From positions 1 through 38,534 of the forward strand of contig PUOA01000305.1 of NCBI GenBank assembly GCA_003551925.1: a stretch of DNA of 38,534 nucleotides, written 5' to 3'. A program made the translations under genes and the position numbers. The stretch comes from Paracoccaceae bacterium (GTDB taxonomy: Bacteria > Pseudomonadota > Alphaproteobacteria > Rhodobacterales > Rhodobacteraceae). Shown here piece by piece: positions 1 to 11,994 of this stretch; the stretch's first letter is position 1; every line of letters begins with the position of its first letter. Under the pieces are notes generated by a model. It did not search any database. It saw nothing but the letters and a program-made list of their open reading frames with translations, and was not told where the DNA came from.

Positions 1-39
1 GAACGACTGATCCAGAAACGCCGCGGGCTGGACCACTGA
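1..39 (+). CDS. C-terminal fragment of an upstream ORF (...ERLIQKRRGLDH*), probably the permease of the sulfonate-type ABC transporter
   Basis: Frame 1 reads gaa cga ctg atc cag aaa cgc cgc ggg ctg gac cac tga, 28 bp before the ATPase start; permease identity inferred only from position. Confidence 0.45.
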   Translation, partial: ERLIQKRRGLDH

Positions 40-67
40 AACCGCAGGGCAAGCAGGAGAACCACGC

Positions 68-865
68 ATGGGAGTGATCCGGTTCAAGGATGTGGGCAAG
101 ATCTTCGGGCCCCGCAAGACGGGCTTCGTCGCGTTGCAGGACATCAACCTCGAGGTGCGCGACAAGGAGTTCGTGGCCATTGTCGGCCCCTCGGGGTGTG
201 GCAAGACCACCTGCCTGCGCATGGTTGCGGGGTTCGACAGCGCAACCGACGGCACCGTGTCGGTGGACGGCACGCCGATCAAGCGCCCCGGCCCCGACCG
301 CGCCGTGGTCTTTCAGCAATTCGCGCTGTTTCCGTGGAAAAGCGTCTACGACAACATTGAACTGGGGCTGCGAAACCTCAACGTCAGCGCGTCCGAGCGC
401 GCCTCGCGGATCGACGCGATCCTGAAGCTGATGAACCTGACCGACTACGCCAGGCACTTCCCGCACCAGCTGTCGGGCGGGATGCAGCAGCGCGTGGCGA
501 TCGCGCGGGCCTATGTGCTGGACCCCGATGTGCTGCTGATGGACGAACCCTTCGGCGCGCTGGACGCCCAGACCCGCGTGGTCATGCAGGAGGAACTCGT
601 CCGGCTGGCGCGCAAGAACCCGCGCACGGTGATGTTCATCACCCACGCGGTAGAGGAGGCCGTCTATCTGGCCGACCGCGTGGCGATCATGACCCGCGCC
701 CCCGGCCGCATCAAGGAGGTGCTCGACGTCGCGTCCATCCGCAACGCCGAGGACTGGGACAGCCACGAAAGGATCGAGGACGTGATGGACCTCGAGAGCT
801 TCGTGCATCTGCGCACGCATATCTGGCGCAGCCTGCGCGAGGAGAAGGCGGCTCAGCACGCCTGA
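68..865 (+). CDS. ABC transporter ATP-binding protein, nitrate/sulfonate/taurine type
   Basis: Walker A GPSGCGKTT, signature LSGGMQQR, Walker B VLLMDEPFGALD; SsuB/TauB-like. Confidence 0.95.
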   Translation: MGVIRFKDVGKIFGPRKTGFVALQDINLEVRDKEFVAIVGPSGCGKTTCLRMVAGFDSATDGTVSVDGTPIKRPGPDRAVVFQQFALFPWKSVYDNIELGLRNLNVSASERASRIDAILKLMNLTDYARHFPHQLSGGMQQRVAIARAYVLDPDVLLMDEPFGALDAQTRVVMQEELVRLARKNPRTVMFITHAVEEAVYLADRVAIMTRAPGRIKEVLDVASIRNAEDWDSHERIEDVMDLESFVHLRTHIWRSLREEKAAQHA

Positions 866-900
866 GCCGGACAGCAAGGACCAACAAGGAGGACACCCCC

Positions 901-1947
901 ATGAAACCGACCCTGAAGGCCGCGGCGCTTGCCACGGCGGCAAGCGTGGCCACGTTCGGACCCGCGCAGGCCGAAGAGCTGACGCCGATCAACCTGAGCT
1001 ACCAGCCCGCGCTCTACTGGGCGCTGCCGTTCTATCTGGCGACCGAATTCGGCTGGTGGGCCGAGGTCGGCCTGGACCCCAGCTTCACCACCTTCCCCGC
1101 GGGCGCGCCGCAGATCGCGGCCGCGCAGGCCAATGACTGGGACGTGGGCGGCACCGGGTCGGTTCCGGCGGTTCTGGGTGCTGCGCGCTTCGGGCTGGTG
1201 ACCGCGGGTCTGACCAATGACGAAAGCGCCGCCAACGCGCTGATGGCCACCAACGACGCGATCGAAGGCTTCCGCGAGGATCCCTCGAGCCTTGCCGGCG
1301 AGCGCGTCCTGCTGACCACCAACTCGACCGTCGATTACGCCACCCGCGCCTGCCTCGAGATGATGGGGCTGGGGCAGGATGACGTGACCTTCGTCAACCT
1401 TGGCCAGGCGCAGGTGATCACCGGCGTCATCGCCGGCGAAGCCAGCCTTGCAGGGGTCTGGGCGCCCAACACCTACACCCTGCAGGAACGTGCCGACAGC
1501 GACTATCTGTGCAGCGGTGCGGATGCCGGCGCGATCGTGCCCGGCGCGCTGGTGGTCCGCCCCGGCTTTGCCGAGGAGAGCCCCGAACTGGTCGCGCGTG
1601 TGCTGGCAGCGTTCCTGCGCGGTGTGGTCTGGGCGCGCGAGAACCCCGAAGAGGCGCGCCGCCATCTGGTCGATTTCTACTCGGATGGCGGGGTCGAGAT
1701 TTCGGACGCCGCGGTCAACGCCGAGTTCGACCTGCGCCCGACCTTCTCGCTCGAGGAGCAGCTCGAGCTGCTCGACCGCACCGACGGGATGAGCGACATC
1801 GACCAGTGGCTGACCGCCATCGGCGACTTCATGACCTCGGTCGGCACCACCGACGTCACGCCCGATGCGATGGATTACATCGACGGAAGCTTCATGCAGA
1901 TGGTCATGGACGACCCCGAACTGCGGGCCTTTGCCAACAACGAGTGA
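901..1947 (+). CDS. ABC transporter substrate-binding protein, NMT1/TauA/SsuA-like
   Basis: Signal peptide (MKPTLKAAALATAASVATFGPAQA) and NMT1-like fold pattern; follows the ATPase; upstream ggagg. Confidence 0.9.
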   Translation: MKPTLKAAALATAASVATFGPAQAEELTPINLSYQPALYWALPFYLATEFGWWAEVGLDPSFTTFPAGAPQIAAAQANDWDVGGTGSVPAVLGAARFGLVTAGLTNDESAANALMATNDAIEGFREDPSSLAGERVLLTTNSTVDYATRACLEMMGLGQDDVTFVNLGQAQVITGVIAGEASLAGVWAPNTYTLQERADSDYLCSGADAGAIVPGALVVRPGFAEESPELVARVLAAFLRGVVWARENPEEARRHLVDFYSDGGVEISDAAVNAEFDLRPTFSLEEQLELLDRTDGMSDIDQWLTAIGDFMTSVGTTDVTPDAMDYIDGSFMQMVMDDPELRAFANNE

Positions 1948-1956
1948 GCCCGAACC

Positions 1957-1988
1957 GGCCTGCCGCCGTGCTCGGCGGCAGGCCTTTT
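1957..1988 (+). terminator. Intra-operon terminator/attenuator hairpin after the SBP gene
   Basis: GGCCTGCCGCC-gtgctc-GGCGGCAGGCC followed by TTTT; 11-bp perfect stem. Confidence 0.8.
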
Positions 1989-1999
1989 CCCCAAGCTGA

Positions 2000-3328
<1,329 letters not shown>

Positions 3329-3331
3329 GCG

Positions 3332-4543
3332 ATGGCGCCGCTGCCCGATCTTGGCCGCCCGCCGGAAATCCCGGACGAGGCCATCGCGCAGGCCACCGAG
3401 CTGCTGCGCGCAGGCCGGTTGCATCGCTACGCCGAAGCGGGCGGCGATGGCGGCCCGGTGGCCGAGCTCGAGCGCCGTTTCGCGCAGCTTGTGGGTCGGC
3501 GCTACGCGGTCGCGGTGAACTCGTGCGGGGGGGCGCTGTTCCTGGCGCTGCGCGCGGCGGGGGTGCGCCCGGGCGATCCGGTGCTGATGAACGCCTTCAC
3601 GCTGGGCCCGGTGCCGGGGGCGCTGGAACACGCGGGCGCCCGGCCCGTGCTGGTCGAGATCACCGAGGATCTGGTGATCGACCTGGACGATCTGCGCGCC
3701 AAGGCGCGCGCGTCGGCGGCGCGGGTGCTGATGCTGTCGCACATGCGCGGGCATCTGTGCGACCTGGACGCGCTCGGCGCGCTGTGCCGCGACGAGGGGA
3801 TCACGCTGATCGAGGATTGCGCCCACGCGCTGGGCGCGGCCTGGGCGGGGCATCCGGCGGGCAGCTTCGGGCAGGCGGGGTGCTTCAGCTTCCAGTCCGG
3901 AAAGCACGTCAACACCGGCGAGGGCGGGGTGCTGGTCACCGATGATGCCGACATCGCCGCGCAGGCGATCCTGCATTCGGGGAGCTACCAGCTGCACGCC
4001 CAGAACGGCACGCCGCCGCCTGCGGATGTCATGGCGGCATGGTCGGGGCGGTGCGGCAACTTCTCGCTGCGGATGTCGTCGCTCGCGGCGGTGCTGGCGC
4101 TGCCGCAGTTGCCGCTTCTGCCCGCGCGGGTGGCCGACTGGAACGCCAGCCACGACCGCATCGCCGCGCGGCTGCGCAGCGCGCCGGGCTTCGTGCTGCC
4201 CCACCGCCCGCAGGCCGAGGCTTACGCCCAAAGCTCGCTGCAGTTCCGGCTGCGCGACCGCGATCACGCCGGGATGGCGGCCTTCGTGGACGCCGCGCGC
4301 GCCGCCGGGGTCTGGGTCAAATGGTTCGGGCGGCAGGCGCCCGAAGGCTACAACTCGAACCCCGCGCAATGGCCGGGCGCCGACCCGGCCGAGGTGCCGC
4401 GCGCCTGCGCGATCCAGGCGACGCTGTGCGATATCCGCCTGCCGCTGGGGCTGAGCGCGCCGGACTGCGCCGCGGTCGCCGACGCGCTGATCGCGGCGGC
4501 GGTGCAAACGGCGCGCAAGGTGTCCTCCGATGCCCCGGCTTGA
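3332..4543 (+). CDS. DegT/DnrJ/EryC1/StrS-family PLP-dependent aminotransferase
   Basis: [10 protein letters not shown] and [16 protein letters not shown] with the PLP lysine retained. Confidence 0.9.
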   Translation: MAPLPDLGRPPEIPDEAIAQATELLRAGRLHRYAEAGGDGGPVAELERRFAQLVGRRYAVAVNSCGGALFLALRAAGVRPGDPVLMNAFTLGPVPGALEHAGARPVLVEITEDLVIDLDDLRAKARASAARVLMLSHMRGHLCDLDALGALCRDEGITLIEDCAHALGAAWAGHPAGSFGQAGCFSFQSGKHVNTGEGGVLVTDDADIAAQAILHSGSYQLHAQNGTPPPADVMAAWSGRCGNFSLRMSSLAAVLALPQLPLLPARVADWNASHDRIAARLRSAPGFVLPHRPQAEAYAQSSLQFRLRDRDHAGMAAFVDAARAAGVWVKWFGRQAPEGYNSNPAQWPGADPAEVPRACAIQATLCDIRLPLGLSAPDCAAVADALIAAAVQTARKVSSDAPA

Positions 4544-5288
4544 CGCGCTCTTTGATCTGACGGGCCGCGCCGCGCTGGTGACGGGCGGCAATTCGGGCAT
4601 CGGGCTGGCGATGGCGCGCGCGCTGGGCGGGCAGGGGGCGCGGCTGCATCTGGCGGCGCGCGACCGTGATCGGCTGGAGGCCGCGCAAGCCGAGCTGGCT
4701 GCCGACGGGCTGGACGCGGTGATCCACCCCACCGACCTGACCGATACGGACGCGCTGCAAGCGCTCGCCCATGCGGCGGGCGCGGTGGATATCGTGGTCA
4801 ACGCCGCCGGCGTGAACCTGCGCCAGCCCTACGCGCAGGTCACGCCCGCAGCCTTCGATCTGCACATGGCGCTGCACCTGCGCGCGCCGTTCTTTCTGGT
4901 GCAGCATCTGGCGCCCGCGATGGCGGCGCGGGGCTGGGGGCGGGTGCTCAACCTCGCCTCGCTGCAGTCGCAGCGGGCGTTCGCCAATTCCGCCCCCTAT
5001 GGCGCGGGCAAGGGCGGGATCGTGCAGCTGACGCGCGCGATGGCGCAGGAGTTCTCGGGGCGCGGGATCACCTGCAACGCCATCGCGCCGGGCTTCTTTC
5101 CCACCCCGCTGACCGCGCCGGTGTTCGACGACCCCGCGCTGGCCGAGGCCAACGCGCGGCGCACCGCCATCGGCCGCAACGGGCGGCTCGAGGATCTGCA
5201 CGGCGCGACGGTGTTCCTGTGTTCGGACGCCAGCGCCTACATCACCGGCCAGACCCTGTTCGTTGACGGAGGATTCACCGCATCATGA
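4530..5288 (+). CDS. SDR family oxidoreductase
   Basis: TGGNSGIG cofactor motif; catalytic S, YxxxK ([10 protein letters not shown]). Confidence 0.93.
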   Translation: MPRLDALFDLTGRAALVTGGNSGIGLAMARALGGQGARLHLAARDRDRLEAAQAELAADGLDAVIHPTDLTDTDALQALAHAAGAVDIVVNAAGVNLRQPYAQVTPAAFDLHMALHLRAPFFLVQHLAPAMAARGWGRVLNLASLQSQRAFANSAPYGAGKGGIVQLTRAMAQEFSGRGITCNAIAPGFFPTPLTAPVFDDPALAEANARRTAIGRNGRLEDLHGATVFLCSDASAYITGQTLFVDGGFTAS

Positions 5289-6295
5289 CCCCCGACACGA
5301 TGCAGGCGCTGGTCTATACCGGCCCGAACCGGATGGAACTGACCACGCAGCCCGTGCCCCGCCCCGCCGCGGACGAGGTTCTGGTCCGCGTCGCCGCCGT
5401 GGGGATCTGCGGGTCGGACATGCACGCCTATCACGGCCATGACGCGCGCCGCCCCCCGCCGCTGGTGCTGGGCCACGAGGCCGCGGGCGTGATCGCCGCC
5501 GGCCCGCGCGCGGGCGCGCGGGTGGCGATCAACCCGCTGGTGGTGGACCCCGACTGCCCGGTGGCGCGCGCGGGCCGTCCGCACCTGTCGCCCGGCCGGG
5601 CGATCATCTCGATGCCGCCGCGCCCCGGTGCGTTTGCCGAATACGTCACCATCCCCGAACGCAACCTGCTGGCGGTCCCGGATGCGCTGCCGCTGCGCAT
5701 CGCCGCGCTGAGCGAGCCCGTCGCGGTGTCCTGGCACGCGGTCCGCATCGGGCTGGAGCGGCTGGGCGAGCCCGCGCCGCGGGTGCTGGTGCAAGGGGGT
5801 GGGGCCATCGGCGTGGGCGCGGCGCTGGTCGCGCGCCACATGGGCGCGGCGGTGATCGACGTCGCCGAACTCCACCCCGGGCGGCGCGCGGTGCTGTCGG
5901 CCGAGGACGGGATCGCGGTCTTCGACCCCACCGCGCAGGATCCGGGCGCGGACGGCTACGACCTGATCGTCGATTGCGTCGGCGCGGTGGCCACGCGGGA
6001 GGCGGCCTCGCGGCTGGTGCGGCCGGGCGGCGTGATCGTGCATGTGGGCCTTTTGCCCGGCAATGACGGCTACGACATCCGGCGCGTGACCTTGCACGAG
6101 ATCACCATCACCGGCAGCTACTGCTACACCCCCGAGGACTTCGCCGCCGCGCTGGACGCGCTGGCCGGGGGCAAGCTGGGCGCGCTGGATTGGGTCGTCG
6201 CGCGCCCGTTCGCCGATGGGGTGGCGGCGTTTCGGGACCTCGATGCCGGGCGGGTGGACGCGGCCAAGATCGTGCTGGACCTTGCTGCGGACTGA
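5285..6295 (+). CDS. Medium-chain (zinc-type) alcohol dehydrogenase, L-idonate/threonine dehydrogenase-like
   Basis: [33 protein letters not shown] overlap with the SDR gene. Confidence 0.9.
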   Translation: MTPDTMQALVYTGPNRMELTTQPVPRPAADEVLVRVAAVGICGSDMHAYHGHDARRPPPLVLGHEAAGVIAAGPRAGARVAINPLVVDPDCPVARAGRPHLSPGRAIISMPPRPGAFAEYVTIPERNLLAVPDALPLRIAALSEPVAVSWHAVRIGLERLGEPAPRVLVQGGGAIGVGAALVARHMGAAVIDVAELHPGRRAVLSAEDGIAVFDPTAQDPGADGYDLIVDCVGAVATREAASRLVRPGGVIVHVGLLPGNDGYDIRRVTLHEITITGSYCYTPEDFAAALDALAGGKLGALDWVVARPFADGVAAFRDLDAGRVDAAKIVLDLAAD

Positions 6296-6312
6296 GCCGC
6301 ACGCAACAGGCG

Positions 6313-7044
6313 TCAGCGTGAGGCATCGAGCGCTGCGATGATCGCCCCGAAATCCGCCGCCTTGAGCGATGCGCCGCCCACCAGCGCGCCGTCGACATTG
6401 CCGATGGCGAAGATTTCCGCGGCGTTGGACGGCTTGACCGACCCGCCATAGAGCAACGCGATCTCGGGGTCGGGAAGCGCGGCGCGCAGCGTGTCGTGCA
6501 CCTCGGCGATCTGTTCGATGCTCGGCGTGCGCCCGGTGCCGATGGCCCAGACCGGTTCATAGGCAATCACGGTGCTCGCCGCCGTGGCGGCCTCGGGCAG
6601 CGATTCGCGCAGCTGTTCGGTGACCACCGCCAGCGTCTGGCCGGCGTCGCGCTGGGCCTCGGTCTCGCCGATGCAGATGAGCGCCACCAGCCCGGCGGTG
6701 TGGGCGGCGCGCGCCTTGGCGGCCACCAGCGCCGAGCCTTCGCCGTGATCGGCGCGGCGCTCGGAATGGCCCAGGATCACGTGGCTCGCCCCCGCATCGG
6801 CCAGCATCGGCGCGGCGATGTCGCCGGTATGCGCGCCCGTCGCCGCCGTGTGGCAGTCCTGCGCGCCGACCTGCAGCGCGGTGCCATGCGCGCGCGCGGC
6901 CATCGCGGCGATCAAGGTGGCGGGCGGGCAGATCAGGACCTCGGCGGTGCTGGGCATGTGATCGCGCAGCAGCGCGTCGATCTGCGCCAGATCGGCGGCA
7001 AGCCCGTTCATCTTCCAGTTGCCGGCGGCGAGTTTGCGGGGCAT
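6313..7044 (-). CDS. tpiA: Triosephosphate isomerase
   Basis: [45 protein letters not shown]. Confidence 0.97.
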   Translation of the reverse strand: MPRKLAAGNWKMNGLAADLAQIDALLRDHMPSTAEVLICPPATLIAAMAARAHGTALQVGAQDCHTAATGAHTGDIAAPMLADAGASHVILGHSERRADHGEGSALVAAKARAAHTAGLVALICIGETEAQRDAGQTLAVVTEQLRESLPEAATAASTVIAYEPVWAIGTGRTPSIEQIAEVHDTLRAALPDPEIALLYGGSVKPSNAAEIFAIGNVDGALVGGASLKAADFGAIIAALDASR

Positions 7045-7109
7045 CGACGTCTCCTGCAATGGCGCACCCGGCATCCGGGCATGTTTGCGCCGTTGGTTCC
7101 CTTGGTGGC

Positions 7110-7130
7110 GCACGCGCGTCCCGCGCGTGC
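7110..7130 (-). repeat. Short hairpin GCACGCGCG-tcc-CGCGCGTGC adjacent to the G4/C-loop element
   Basis: 9-bp perfect inverted repeat in the sufA-tpiA intergenic. Confidence 0.6.
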
Positions 7131-7180
7131 AGCGCCCGCGAGGTGCAACGGGGCGGGTGGGTGGGCGCCGAGCGGGCGCT
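7131..7180 (-). repeat. Stem-loop with C-rich loop on the sense (minus) strand; plus strand carries GGGGCGGGTGGGTGGG
   Basis: AGCGCCCGC/GCGGGCGCT arms; shares the 22-mer CGGCGCCCACCCACCCGCCCCG (as reverse complement) with 36739-36760. Confidence 0.7.
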
Positions 7181-7200
7181 TCCCCCGGCCAGGGTCGCGC

Positions 7201-7569
7201 TCAGCGCTCGCCCGGTGCGTCCACGTTGCCGAACTTGATCGATTCGCCGCAGCCGCAGGCTTCGGTCACGTTGGGGTTGCGGAACCTGAAGCCGCTTTCC
7301 AGCAGCCCGGATTCATAGTCGATTTCGGTGCCGAACAGGAACATCTGCGCCATCGGCGCGATGATCACGCGCGCGCCGTCCTGTTCGACGACCTCTTCGT
7401 GCTCGCCGACCTCGGCGGCGGTTTCCATGGTGTATTCCATGCCCGCGCAGCCGCCCTTCTTCACGCCGACGCGCAGCCCCTGCGCGCTCTCGCGTTCCAT
7501 CAGTCGGGCGATGTGGCGCACCGCGCGCGGGGTCAGGGTGACAGGAGGGTTTCCGGGGATGCCAAACAT
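7201..7569 (-). CDS. HesB/IscA/SufA-family Fe-S cluster assembly scaffold
   Basis: GCAGMEYTM and C-terminal CGCGESIKF cysteine motif. Confidence 0.93.
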   Translation of the reverse strand: MFGIPGNPPVTLTPRAVRHIARLMERESAQGLRVGVKKGGCAGMEYTMETAAEVGEHEEVVEQDGARVIIAPMAQMFLFGTEIDYESGLLESGFRFRNPNVTEACGCGESIKFGNVDAPGER

Positions 7570-8229
7570 TCACACAGCCTTCATGGTCGCGGCGCCCGTG
7601 TCGGGCGCGGGTGTCGTGTCTGCCGAAACGGGCGCCGAGAGCGCGTCCGCCGTGTCGGGCAGGGTGGTGCCGCGTCGGGCGATGACGCGGGCGGGGTTGC
7701 CGGCGACGGTGGCACCGGCGGGCACGTCGCGCGTCACCACGGCGCCGGCGCCGATGATCGCGTCGCGGCCCACGGTGATGCCGGGCAGGAGGATCGCGCC
7801 GCCGCCGATCCAGACATTGTCGCCCAGCGTGACGGCGCGCCCGGTCTCCACGCCCGCCGCGCGCGCGTGCGGATCACGCGGGTGATCGGCGGTCAGGATC
7901 TGCACGTTGGGGCCGATCTGGCAGCCCGCGCCGATGCGGATCTCGGCCACATCCAGCAGCACCGCGCCGAAATTCACGAAGCAGCCCGGCCCGAAATGGA
8001 TATGGCGCCCGTAATCGACATGAAGCGGCGGGCGGATCACCGCGCCGTTCCAGCTGCCCAGCAGCGCGCCCAGCGCCTCGGCGCGGGCGGCATCCTCGCC
8101 GAGGATGGTGGCATTGTAGCGGCGCATCAGCTCCTGCGCGCGGGTGCGCATGGCCACCAGCTCGGGGCACCCGGCATGGTAGGGCTGTCCCGCGATCATC
8201 AGATCATACTGGCGCGCCGCTGCCGTCAT
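7570..8229 (-). CDS. Maltose/sugar O-acetyltransferase (NodL/LacA/Maa-like, left-handed beta-helix)
   Basis: N-terminal Mac domain (YDLMIAGQPYHAGCPEL) and hexapeptide repeats (NVWIGGGAILLPGITVGRDAIIGAGAVVTRDVP). Confidence 0.93.
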   Translation of the reverse strand: MTAAARQYDLMIAGQPYHAGCPELVAMRTRAQELMRRYNATILGEDAARAEALGALLGSWNGAVIRPPLHVDYGRHIHFGPGCFVNFGAVLLDVAEIRIGAGCQIGPNVQILTADHPRDPHARAAGVETGRAVTLGDNVWIGGGAILLPGITVGRDAIIGAGAVVTRDVPAGATVAGNPARVIARRGTTLPDTADALSAPVSADTTPAPDTGAATMKAV

Positions 8230-8597
8230 CACATGAAGCCCAGTTCCAGCCGCGCTTCGTCCGACATCATGTCCATGCCCCATTGCGGTTCGAACGTCAT
8301 GTCGACATCGACCTGCTTGACGCCCGGCACCGCGTTGATCGCATCGGCCACCCAGCCCGGCATCTCGCCCGCCACGGGGCAGCCGGGCGCGGTCAGCGTC
8401 ATGGTGACATGGACCGCGTTCTCATCGTCGATGGCGATGGTGTAGATCAGCCCCAGATCGAAGATGTTCACCGGGATCTCGGGGTCGTAGACGGTCTTGC
8501 ACGCCTCGACGAGGTTTTCATAGAGCGGGTGGTCCGTGCTCGACGGGCGGATCAGCGGCTCGCCCTCGGCCGGGGTGGGGGCAGCGTTGGCGGTCAT
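8229..8597 (-). CDS. sufT: SUF system protein SufT / DUF59 (MIP18-like)
   Basis: TVYDPEIPVNIFDLGLIYTI, MTLTAPGCPVAGEMP, WGMDMMSDEARLELG. Confidence 0.92.
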   Translation of the reverse strand: MTANAAPTPAEGEPLIRPSSTDHPLYENLVEACKTVYDPEIPVNIFDLGLIYTIAIDDENAVHVTMTLTAPGCPVAGEMPGWVADAINAVPGVKQVDVDMTFEPQWGMDMMSDEARLELGFM

Positions 8598-8632
8598 GGG
8601 AACCCTCGCATGGTTGTTGAGTGAATACATAA

Positions 8633-9868
<1,236 letters not shown>

Positions 9869-9904
9869 CACCCCCATTGCGATGACATCGCCAAGAGCCC
9901 GCGC

Positions 9905-10126
9905 ATGACCGATCCCACCGACGACCCCCGCCTGACCCGCGCCGAGGAGCGCATCGCGCATCTGTTGCGCGTGGTGGACGAGCTGTCGGAGCTTGCCGCC
10001 GACCAGGCGACCCGCATCGCGCGGCTGGAAGCGCGGGTGGAGCGGCTGAGCGCCCGCCAGACGCAGGCCGAGGGCGACGAGGGCGGCGGGGTCATCCTCG
10101 GCGACGAGCGCCCGCCGCATTGGTGA
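9905..10126 (+). CDS. slyX: SlyX family protein
   Basis: Short coiled-coil protein with the C-terminal PPHW/Y motif typical of SlyX. Confidence 0.8.
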   Translation: MTDPTDDPRLTRAEERIAHLLRVVDELSELAADQATRIARLEARVERLSARQTQAEGDEGGGVILGDERPPHW

Positions 10127-10216
10127 GCGGTGGGGTGCGGCGGGTGCGCCGGCAGTGCGCCTCGGGGGCCGCGTGTCACGGCGCGCGCGGCGACGACAGC
10201 CCTGCGGCCCGTGATC

Positions 10217-10738
10217 TCACTCGAACCGCTCGCCCGGCTCCACGCCCCAGAGCTTGCGCGCCTCGACCCAGCCGCGGGTGCGGCCGAGCTGCAGCTGGCA
10301 CCAGTCCTGCGCGCAGCTGACAAGCCGCCCCACAACGCCGCGCTCAAGCTTCGCCACCGCGGCGGCGTCGGGCTGCGGGTGGCGGCGCAGGGTGACCATG
10401 TCCTCGGTCACCATCGCCGTGCGCACGCCCGACAGCAGCGCGAAATGCATCCAGCCGCCCTTGCCCTCGGCATCCTCGACCCGGCGCCAGTGCTCGAATT
10501 CGCCGGTCACGCGCAGCGGCATGTCGCGCAGCCGGTAGACCCAGTCGATCCGGTGCGCTGTGCTCGGCCCGCGCCGGGCGTTGGCCTCGGACGCCTTGAG
10601 CGACACGAAGCGCGGCATCGGCAGATCCGTCACCGGCCCGCGCCCGGCCCCATGCCCCGGCGTGCCCGGCTCGGCGCTCCAGCCCGGCGCCACCCCGATC
10701 AGCAGCGCCACCAGCGCCGCTCCCAGCCATGTCTTCAT
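10217..10738 (-). CDS. Exported bacterial SH3-domain protein
   Basis: Signal peptide MKTWLGAALVALLIGVAPGWSA; tandem SH3-like segments (NARRGPS..., W...GWVEARKLWGV). Confidence 0.85.
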   Translation of the reverse strand: MKTWLGAALVALLIGVAPGWSAEPGTPGHGAGRGPVTDLPMPRFVSLKASEANARRGPSTAHRIDWVYRLRDMPLRVTGEFEHWRRVEDAEGKGGWMHFALLSGVRTAMVTEDMVTLRRHPQPDAAAVAKLERGVVGRLVSCAQDWCQLQLGRTRGWVEARKLWGVEPGERFE

Positions 10739-10880
10739 GACCCTGCCTGTCCTGTCTGGCGTGCGGACCGCTGTGGCGCACACGCTGCCCGATTTCAGTG
10801 CCCTCGGCGCTTGTCGCGCGCGCCGTATTGCGTCACCTTGCCCTGATCCGCGCGACGTGAAAAGCCCTTTGGAGACCCCG

Positions 10881-11867
10881 ATGCCCGCAGAACGCCTGAG
10901 TGTTGTTGTCACGCGACGTTTGCCCGAGGCGGTGGAAACCCGCCTCAAGGAGCTGTTCAACGTCGAACTGCGCGACCCCGACGCCAAGATGACCCGCGAG
11001 GAGCTGGCCTCGGCCATGCGCCGCGCCGACGTGCTGGTGCCCACCATCACCGACCAGATCGACGCGGCGCTGCTGGCGCAGGCGGGCGAGCGGCTGAAGC
11101 TGATTGCCAATTACGGCGCGGGCGTCGACCATATCGACATCCAGAGCGCGCGCCAGCGCGGGATCCTGGTGTCGAACACCCCCGGCGTGGTCACCGACGA
11201 CACCGCCGACATGACGCTGGCGCTGATTCTGGCGGTCAGCCGGCGCATTCCGCAGGGGCTGGCCGAGATGCAGGCGGGCACCTGGGCGGGCTGGTCGCCG
11301 ATGGCGCATCTGGGCGCGCGGATCGGGGGCAAGCGGCTGGGGATCCTCGGGATGGGGCGGATCGGGCAGGCGGTGGCGCGGCGCGCGCGCGCCTTCGGGA
11401 TGCAGATCCACTATCACAACCGCAAGCGCCTGCGCGCGGAGGTCGAAACCGCGCTCGAGGCGACGTATTGGGAGAGCCTCGATCAGATGGTCGCGCGGAT
11501 GGACGTGATCTCGATCAACTGCCCGCACACGCCGTCCACCTTTCATCTGATGAACGCCCGGCGGCTGAAGCTGATGAAACCCACCGCGCTGATCGTGAAC
11601 ACATCGCGCGGCGAGGTGATCGACGAAAACGCGCTCACCCGCGGGTTGCGCGCGGGCGAGATCGCGGGCGCGGGGCTGGACGTGTTCGAGCACGGCCACC
11701 AGATCAACCCGCGCCTGCGCGAGATGCCCAATGTGGTGCTGCTGCCGCATATGGGCTCGGCCACGCTGGAGGGGCGGGTCGAGATGGGCGAGAAGGTGAT
11801 CATCAACATCAAGACCTTCGCCGACGGTCACCGCCCCCCCGATCAGGTGGTCCCGGCGATGCTGTGA
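10881..11867 (+). CDS. D-2-hydroxyacid dehydrogenase (glyoxylate/hydroxypyruvate reductase-like)
   Basis: GILGMGRIGQAVARRA, NCPHTPSTFHLMN, NTSRGEVIDENAL. Confidence 0.92.
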   Translation: MPAERLSVVVTRRLPEAVETRLKELFNVELRDPDAKMTREELASAMRRADVLVPTITDQIDAALLAQAGERLKLIANYGAGVDHIDIQSARQRGILVSNTPGVVTDDTADMTLALILAVSRRIPQGLAEMQAGTWAGWSPMAHLGARIGGKRLGILGMGRIGQAVARRARAFGMQIHYHNRKRLRAEVETALEATYWESLDQMVARMDVISINCPHTPSTFHLMNARRLKLMKPTALIVNTSRGEVIDENALTRGLRAGEIAGAGLDVFEHGHQINPRLREMPNVVLLPHMGSATLEGRVEMGEKVIINIKTFADGHRPPDQVVPAML

Positions 11868-11941
11868 GCGGGGAGCGGCACGCCCCCCCCATCCGGTTGG
11901 TGCAAAATTCCACAGATCCCCTGCGCGCGCGCGGATTTATG

Positions 11942-11953
11942 TGCGCAAGCGCA
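11942..11953. promoter_or_regulatory. Candidate operator palindrome TGCGC-AA-GCGCA
   Basis: Perfect 5-bp arms in a relatively AT-rich island upstream of the dioxygenase gene. Confidence 0.3.
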
Positions 11954-11994
11954 AGTATATCTTCGGAACAGACATCGACGCAGGAGGATTCCTC

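Noticed and set aside
11324-11370. G4-like tract in the 2-hydroxyacid dehydrogenase gene
   Set aside because: Encodes the conserved LGILGMGRIGQ Rossmann motif; coding constraint is sufficient
11883-11890. C8 homopolymer upstream of the dioxygenase, and similar C/G runs at 3526, 11834, 21414, 33141 and 36877
   Set aside because: Possible phase-variation tracts, but runs of 7-8 are expected in such GC-rich DNA and none sits in an obvious switching context
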